NCBI GenBank assembly: GCA_019359835.1
Contig: CM033320.1
Location: forward strand, 3,219,691-3,283,690
Reading direction: 5' to 3'
Source of the DNA: Pharus latifolius
Lineage: Eukaryota > Streptophyta > Magnoliopsida > Poales > Poaceae
Length of the DNA stretch: 64,000 bases
Below, piece by piece: positions 58,077 through 64,000 of the stretch. The first letter of the stretch is position 1. Every line of letters starts with the position of its first letter. Made by a program: the position numbers and the translations under genes. The notes beneath the pieces were generated by a model. That model searched no databases. It was not told the DNA's origin and was given only the letters and a program-made list of their open reading frames with translations.

Positions 58077-60761
58077 GAACCCTACCATCCTCCACGACCC
58101 CCCGCGCGAAAATCCCACCTCAAATCCCACAAATTTCGCTCTGATTTCGTTCGAATTGAGGCAGGATCGGTCGGATTGGGCTCCAAAACGCGCCAATTTA
58201 GTGTGGATTTTGGTGGGTTTCGCGGGATCTTGCAAGGGTTTCTTCGCGGGATTTGTGTGTGTGTGTGTGGTTTACGTGGGTTTGGTACGCGTGGATGGTT
58301 CCGGGAAGGGGTGGCGCCTTCTGTCACTTACAGGTGGGGTCGGAATCTTTCTTCTTTGTTGCTGGACGGTGTGGGATCCGATTTGCATGTTAAGTCGGTC
58401 ACTGTCGATTTAATGGAGCCATTCTTCAAAAACAATTGAGTCATATCAGGATCGGCTCATGATTTTTGAATTTTGGGTTTCTCAAACTGAGTTTAAAGAA
58501 ATTTTTAAAAAATTATATTAACAAATGATAGTATTTATTCTGTTGTCCACACACCAACCCCACTCCTTACCTCTATCCTCGACCCGCACACTCCATCCTA
58601 TTACTTCAAATTATTTTACACATATAAAACTAAGAGATTGAAAATCGAACATATAATCTCTTTTTGTAGGAGTATATACATAAAAATAAAAGATGTATTT
58701 TACTACTTTAACCATATACAAGAGTTAAAAAAACATAAGTTCAAAAAAATATTGATAAACAATGAATAAACTACTCTCATTTATAAATAATTTAAAAATA
58801 AAAGACAATGTGCTAGCGTGTTTAGTCATAAATAATAGAGAAAAAGAATGGGAAAATAAATAAAAATATAATATAATATATAACAATAAATTCACACATA
58901 TATATAGGGAAGGACTATTCTACACTCATTTTTAGAATTGTTATTTTATACCCACCTTCTGTATCGTTGAATCATACATCGAAAAACTATCATAAACGGC
59001 TCCATTATCCCTAAAAAATAGGAACTCACATCACGATTTGTTACAACCGCACAATATCCCTAAAAATAGGAATCGAAATCATATTAGTCAGTAAATTTAC
59101 TAGTCATGTAATACAAAATTTATTGGTTGTATACTACAAATTTACTAGATAGATAAGTAAATATATAGTATATGATCAGTAAATTTACTGGTCACATACT
59201 ATAGATTATATTACAAATTTTTGTCAGTAAATTTATTGGTCGCGTAATATAAATTTATTGGTCATATACTACAGATTTACTAGACAGACCAGTAAATATA
59301 TAGTATATGACCAGTAAATTTACTAGTCACATACTATAGATTATATTATAGATTTTTGTCAGTAAATTTACTAATCATATAATATAAATTTACTCGATGT
59401 GAACAAGACGTGTGAGTAGTAAAGAAGATGAAGAGGCAGTTGGTGTGGATATCGATCAGTAACAATAAAATATTTCAAATATTTACTGTTGTTATGGAAT
59501 AAAACAACTTTAAATTCTTTTAAACAGAGGAGAAAATAACTACTATCTCTATCCAACAGTTGTATTATATACAAACACTATTCTACACCCACCCCTAGAA
59601 TAGCCATCCGATCTAACTTACTAGATCAAAATATAACCGTTGGATAGATATGACAGTTAATATTTGGGTAACTAATAATTAACTTGAATAGTAATTATTC
59701 AAAATATTTTTTGTTACCGATATTCGCACCAACCGTCTAATCGTCTTCCCCACTACGCTCCCCCGTATTCTCTTCAATTTCCACTATACAACGGAAAAAA
59801 ATTCTCGTCGTCACTGCCGCAAATCTGTGTTTCGATCGCTGTTGGTTTGCCAAATATTTGGTATTCTCGCCGTCGCTTCCGCAATTAGTCGACGCTCGAC
59901 CGCAATTCCGCTTGTCGACCGCAGCCTTACGTCGTATTTTTGTCGCCAGATCTCACACGCTTCCCCTATTGCCGACGTGCGATTCCGGAACACCTCGTCT
60001 GGACCAGAACGACGCTTCCCATGTTGCTGATTCGGATTTCGATCTTGAGACAGGTAAGAATTACAGTTTTGTTAGTAAATTCACAGTTGACCGTCCGTAA
60101 ATCGCAGTTGTTCAAACAGTAAATTATATGTACTTTACCTTCCTGAAATAGTTAAGAATTAGAGGTTTTCCAGTAAAGTCGCATTTGATCATCCACAAAT
60201 TGTAGTACTTTGAACACTAATTTTATCTATAATACCATATTACAAAAAGTAAGAATTAGTTTGTTAGTAAATTTATTTTTGATTGTTAGTCAATTGTAGT
60301 TGTTCGAATAGTAAACTTACTCTACACTACCACTAAATCGAAGGTAATCTAATGTTGGTCGAATAGCTATTTTTTTCACTTATTTGTCAGTAAACTATAG
60401 TTGTTCAAACATTAAATTTGATCTTCACCAGTAAATCGTCAGAAAATTTATGTTGTTCGTATAGCTTGTTCTATCTCAAGTAGAGAGTACATTTTGGGCA
60501 GTAAATTTGTGTTTTTATGACTGTAAATTTGAAATAGATATGAATTATATTTACTGCTAGTAAATTGTCATTTATTAGTTCATAAATTTAGTTGTCTGGA
60601 CAGTACATTTATATATATTATCAGAAAATCGGCGGTAAATTGATCAAATTGGATAGGCAAGCTAGTGAATAGTATGAGAACAGATAGTAGAAGTTAGACA
60701 GTAAATTTGTTTAATTCATAAATGTAAATTAGTTTTATTTTCAGTATTTTTTTTGGGAAAA
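58077..60761. other. Promoter-side region, then AT-rich transposon-like DNA
   Basis: 58077-58440 is the GC-rich leader/promoter of the 222-aa gene and contains a GT microsatellite at about 58254-58269. 58480-58900 is AT-rich with nothing recognised. Near 58918 and 59573 two direct copies of an ACTATTCTACACNCANNNNTAGAAT-type block look like ends of Mutator-like elements. 59827-60050 is an open, Arg/Ser-rich leader frame ending GAGACAGGTAAG, a good donor for the gene that follows. 60050-60740 is full of CAGTAAAT-type words. Confidence 0.45.
59089..59395. repeat. 135-bp tandem repeat
   Basis: GTCAGTAAATTTACT-type starts occur at 59089, 59224 and 59358. Each is followed by a ...ATATAAATTTATTGG... 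block and ...TATAGTATATGANCAG.... It is AT-rich and non-coding, and resembles the subterminal repeats of DNA transposons. Confidence 0.75.
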
Positions 60762-61882
60762 ATGTCGTCTCGAAAGGGCAGTGTAAAGGCTGCTGGCAAG
60801 GTTCCTAAGAAGCTGAGGAAGGTTGTTGTGTCAGATAGCCAAAACGCTTTGGTGATCTCCTTTGATCCGATACAAGGAAGCCCTGCAAAATCTACAGCGG
60901 TTTGTTTATTTTTGCATGCTTTAAATAGAATTGTAGTGTGGTTATTTGTTTATATAAATATGTTTTTGTATGATAGCCTCAAACTGCTGCAAGAGAAAAG
61001 AGAGACAGGGAAGCAGCATTTGGTGTCAAGCAGCACGAAAAGTATGACTCTGAAGATCCCGATAATAATGAGGTTTTATTTTGCTATACCCTGTAATGTC
61101 TGTTTTGTAATTTTTTTGTTTTCTGTTAGAATATTTGAGTTTGGAAGATTTGTATTGTTGTTATTTACAGGAAAACGAGGGCAATGAATACGCTGTAATT
61201 GATAAAGATGATGTAGATATGGTGAATGATGATGACGATTTTGTTGAGCGGTCTCTCGTAGAGAAAAAGACCAAGGTTTTTTTTACTGAATCCATGAATT
61301 TATTTAGTTAATATGCTTGTATGTTATAGTTAAATTTTTCACGATTTACTATATTATATGTGGTAATTTACTTGTATTGATATGGAAATGTTCTGATTAT
61401 GATATATACATTCCACAAATAGATACATGTAAATTGATAAATTCATGGTGTAATGTATATTATGAGTATAGTAGAAACTGTGAGAAAGATATGGCATTAA
61501 ATCATTTTTAGAAAGACAATGATGTGATATGTTTAATATTATAGTCTTTATTTTTTTGTAGATTTGCATCAATATCAGGTGTGAGCCAAAAAGGATATAC
61601 GATCTAGTAAGGTTGTTGAATGAGAGACAAAAGAAGAAGTTGAGGGAGATTGGTTTTGGAAGCTTGATTGACTTCAATGTAGATAGGATTGATTCGAGGG
61701 ATTTGATCGAGCAGATAATGGACCGAATCAATCCTTATTCAATGGAGATAGTGGTATCAAATGACAAAGGCTTGCCATCACGTCTCATGTCGTCCACTGT
61801 GTGCTTGGTCTTCCGAAAGGAACAATTGATGCACCTATTGCAGACAGGGAAGCTGACATGTCATCTTTTATGGACCGGCTAG
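60762..61882 (+). pseudogene. Transposon-type gene (Ulp1/DUF1985-like N-terminal region), truncated
   Basis: Four exons with good GT-AG limits and phase 0 throughout (60762-60899, 60977-61072, 61171-61275, 61562 onward) give a basic start (MSSRKGSVKAAGKVPKKLRK), an acidic region with DDDD, then RCEPKRIYDLVRLLNERQKK and KLREIGFGSLIDFNVDR. That last block is the wording of rice and maize genes whose C-termini carry Ulp1-like cysteine proteases and which travel with Mutator-like elements. Near 61780 the frame shifts: VHCVLGLPKGTIDAPIADRE continues in another frame, ending about 61906. The protease part is missing and a CACTA end follows at 61968. It is a recently dead element gene. Confidence 0.6.
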
Positions 61883-61967
61883 GTGTTGGCAGGAATAAAA
61901 ATTTTCATTGTGGATAAACTCAGCGAATGCATCAGGCGTAGAGATGCCAACAAGTTCTTTCTGCAAT

Positions 61968-62478
61968 CACTACTACAGAAGTGCATTCCACTAACCCATA
62001 TTTTTTAACGGTTATAAGCAATCTGGGAAAAATCCGATAGAATAGGACGACAGCGGCGGAAAAGAGGCAATTTACTATCAGTTACACACTAGTCCAACGT
62101 TAGTGAAATGCAAATACTTTTTACTATCGGTCATTACTGTACAAACCGATATAATATATTAAATAGTACTATCGGTTTTCCACTTTTAACTGATAGTAAA
62201 ATTACGCACTTTATACTATCGGTTATTACTGTACCAACCGATATAATATATTACATAGTACTATCAGTTTTTCGTTCATAACAGATAGTAAAATTACTCA
62301 CTTTATACTATCGGTTCGTACTGTACCAACCGATATAATATATTACATAGTACTATTGGTTTTTCTCGCGTAACTGATAGTGAAATTACTGACTTTTTAC
62401 TATCGGTTATTACTGTACTAACCGATACAATATATGAAATAGTACTATCGGTTATATAAAACATACCGATAGTAAAAT
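61968..62478. mobile_element. CACTA transposon terminus with ~114-bp subterminal repeats
   Basis: CACTACTACAGAAGTGC at 61968 matches the terminal consensus of grass CACTA elements. From 62120 the motif ACTATCGGTT and its complement AACCGATA alternate in blocks of about 114 bp, for example near 62160-62170, 62216, 62308 and 62400. These are typical transposase-binding subterminal repeats. The element is interrupted at 62479 by an LTR and its other end is outside the window. Confidence 0.75.
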
Positions 62479-64000
62479 TGTTGCATCTAGGCCTTCATGC
62501 CTAACCCTAATTTTGATGATTAATGAAAACAAAGTGTTCCGGACTAATTGTGCTATTGAGTTTATTTGATACAGAGTTGCGTTGGGAAGATATGCACGGA
62601 ATACAAGAAGAACCCGACGTAAAATAAAAGCACAAGTAGCAAAGAGCAAAAGACAAGTCCAAAATCGTGAAGATGCGAAAGACCTCAGGTATTACGAGTT
62701 TTTATATTTTACCGATCTTGGCGTGTGGAGATGATCGGTTAGGAAAAAAATTTTCTAGCTTTAACCGTACTATAAAGAGGGGTAGCGAAAGTCCTCTTTT
62801 TATCTCCAGCACAAACCGAGAATGTTAGGTCATTGCATTGCATCCTTTTTATGTGGATTTGCTTTTGGTCTTATTTGGAAAAATCTGTTTTTCAGTTCAG
62901 TTTTTGACAGCAGAAGAGTATTTGCATTTTTCAGAAATATCTAGGCAGATCTGGTTTTTGCTTCTGTTGACAAAAATATAGCCCTTGAAATTATCTTTCC
63001 AACGAGCTATTAAACACCTATTTTGGATTTCTGGATTTAAATTTATAGCTATTTTTGTTCATGCTGACTGTCAGTTTGCATAACTGACTGTCAGTTTGAA
63101 TGTCAGTTTAGTGTAACTGACAATTGTCCAGAGAGGGTGTTTTTTGGTCTCAAATTTTTTGTACTAAACTGACTGTCAGTTTGTCCATACTGACTGTCAG
63201 TTGGGGTTTCGACCAGAGAGTGTTTTACTGTGTTTCTATTTGTTTCTGGTCGAGCTAGTACACAAACTGACTGTCAGTTTTTGTAACTGACTGTCAGTTT
63301 GTGTAACTGACTGTCAGTTGCGTGTTCCAGCTTTCCTGTTTTGGCTACAAACGGCTAGCTATTTTTTATCCGTAAATTTTGTCGGCCGTTGTGCACTAAA
63401 CTGACTGTCAGTTTGCATAACTGACTGTCAGTTTGGGTTGCTGATTTTCAGCCCTAGCTCCAACGGTTCATTTGATTCTTGAGGCTATAAAAAGGGGCTT
63501 TGGGCATAAGTTTTCTACAACCAGTAACAGCATTTCATACACACTCTTGAGCATTAGTTTCTTATATAAAATCTTGATCTTTTGATCAAGTCGAGTGCTT
63601 TCCGATCCACCGAGAGTTTCAGTTCTTTTGCATTTGCATATACGTAGCTTCTCGGTGCTTGTTTGGAGGTCTAGAGAAGACCTCGCTGCCTGTTACTCTT
63701 GGTGAGCGCCCTCACCTAGACGGTTCGGAGGCATGGCCGTTGACCTCTTCGTTCGGAGATTGTCGGAGAGGCTCGGCGAGTGTGTACAAGGCATCGGTGC
63801 TCGCCTTTCCGGAGTGGACAAGGAGCAACCATTAGTGATAATATCCTTGGTGGATATTGAAGCGAGACTCAAGTGATTTGAGTGCTTCAACGAGGATTAG
63901 TGGAGACTGGGCGAGTCTCCGATACCTCGGTAAAAGTCTTCGTGTTCGTTCTCTTTTCCCTTTACTTATATTATTTGTTCTTTATTTGATTTTAGTTTTA
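62479..64000 (+). mobile_element. LTR of the same family as the solo LTR (runs off the window)
   Basis: It starts TGTTGCATCTAGGCC and matches the complement of 31499-29953 along nearly its whole length, so about 70 bp remain beyond the window. At least eight copies of ACTGACTGTCAGT lie between 63060 and 63440. Whether a full element follows cannot be seen. Confidence 0.85.
63486..63493 (+). promoter_or_regulatory. LTR TATA box
   Basis: TATAAAAA within GAGGCTATAAAAAGGGGC, about two thirds into the LTR, is the likely core promoter. The solo LTR has the diverged counterpart CTATAAATAGGGGC on its minus strand near 30530. Confidence 0.6.

Noticed and set aside
60762..61882. A normal host gene
   Set aside because: Splicing is clean, but the block wording is that of transposon-borne genes, the frame shifts near 61780, and the 3' half is missing.

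Overview
The window is nuclear DNA from a monocot, most likely a grass, and Oryza-like sequence is my best guess. This rests on GC-rich first exons next to AT-rich introns, a Stowaway MITE, other MITE-like elements, PIF/Harbinger, CACTA, Ty3/gypsy and Helitron remains, and three plant housekeeping-type genes with ordinary GT-AG introns. The species cannot be fixed by reading alone.

Only three loci look like host genes, all on the minus strand. (1) 9551-13635 is a complete seven-exon ING1-type gene: a 241-residue chromatin reader with a C-terminal PHD finger. (2) 17924-23609 is a seventeen-exon L-arabinokinase (ARA1) gene. It is cut off just after the first GHMP-kinase motif, so the kinase half is missing. 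(3) 54996-58076 is a three-exon plant gene of unknown function encoding 222 residues.

The rest is mostly transposable elements in layers. 1-4815 holds a decayed PIF/Harbinger element with an ORF1-like and a transposase pseudogene in convergent orientation, followed by a foldback MITE. 5085-8100 holds a GC-rich degenerate repeat, a frameshifted SANT-type fragment and a plant-mobile-domain pseudogene. 8155-9175 holds small repeats and a possible CACTA end. A hAT-like MITE sits in ING1 intron 1. A possible Harbinger-type element carrying a SAR1 exon in a chimeric gene lies between ING1 and ARA1 (about 13.7-17.1 kb).

26.3-39.3 kb is a Helitron with a Rep/helicase gene and an RPA-like gene. The helicase is split exactly at its P-loop by a 1547-bp solo LTR with a perfect 5-bp target duplication. 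From about 40.1 to 52.5 kb there is a large array of roughly 500-bp repeats, itself split by a 5.5-kb Ty3/gypsy element with 481-bp LTRs and a perfect TSD. Two Helitron-associated segments (34.3-34.7 kb and 38.7-39.2 kb) recur in the same order at 52.5-52.9 kb and 53.2-53.7 kb, but without the RPA gene between them. This suggests a second, internally deleted copy arranged head-to-tail. Beyond the 222-residue gene lies a transposon-type gene with intact splice sites (60762-61882), then a CACTA end (61968), itself entered by an LTR (62479 to the window end) of the same family as the solo LTR in the Helitron.

The genes do not form a functional module. The layout is a record of nested insertion and decay around three ordinary genes. 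Many of the premature stops in the elements fit single G:C to A:T changes, as expected for silenced, cytosine-methylated DNA.
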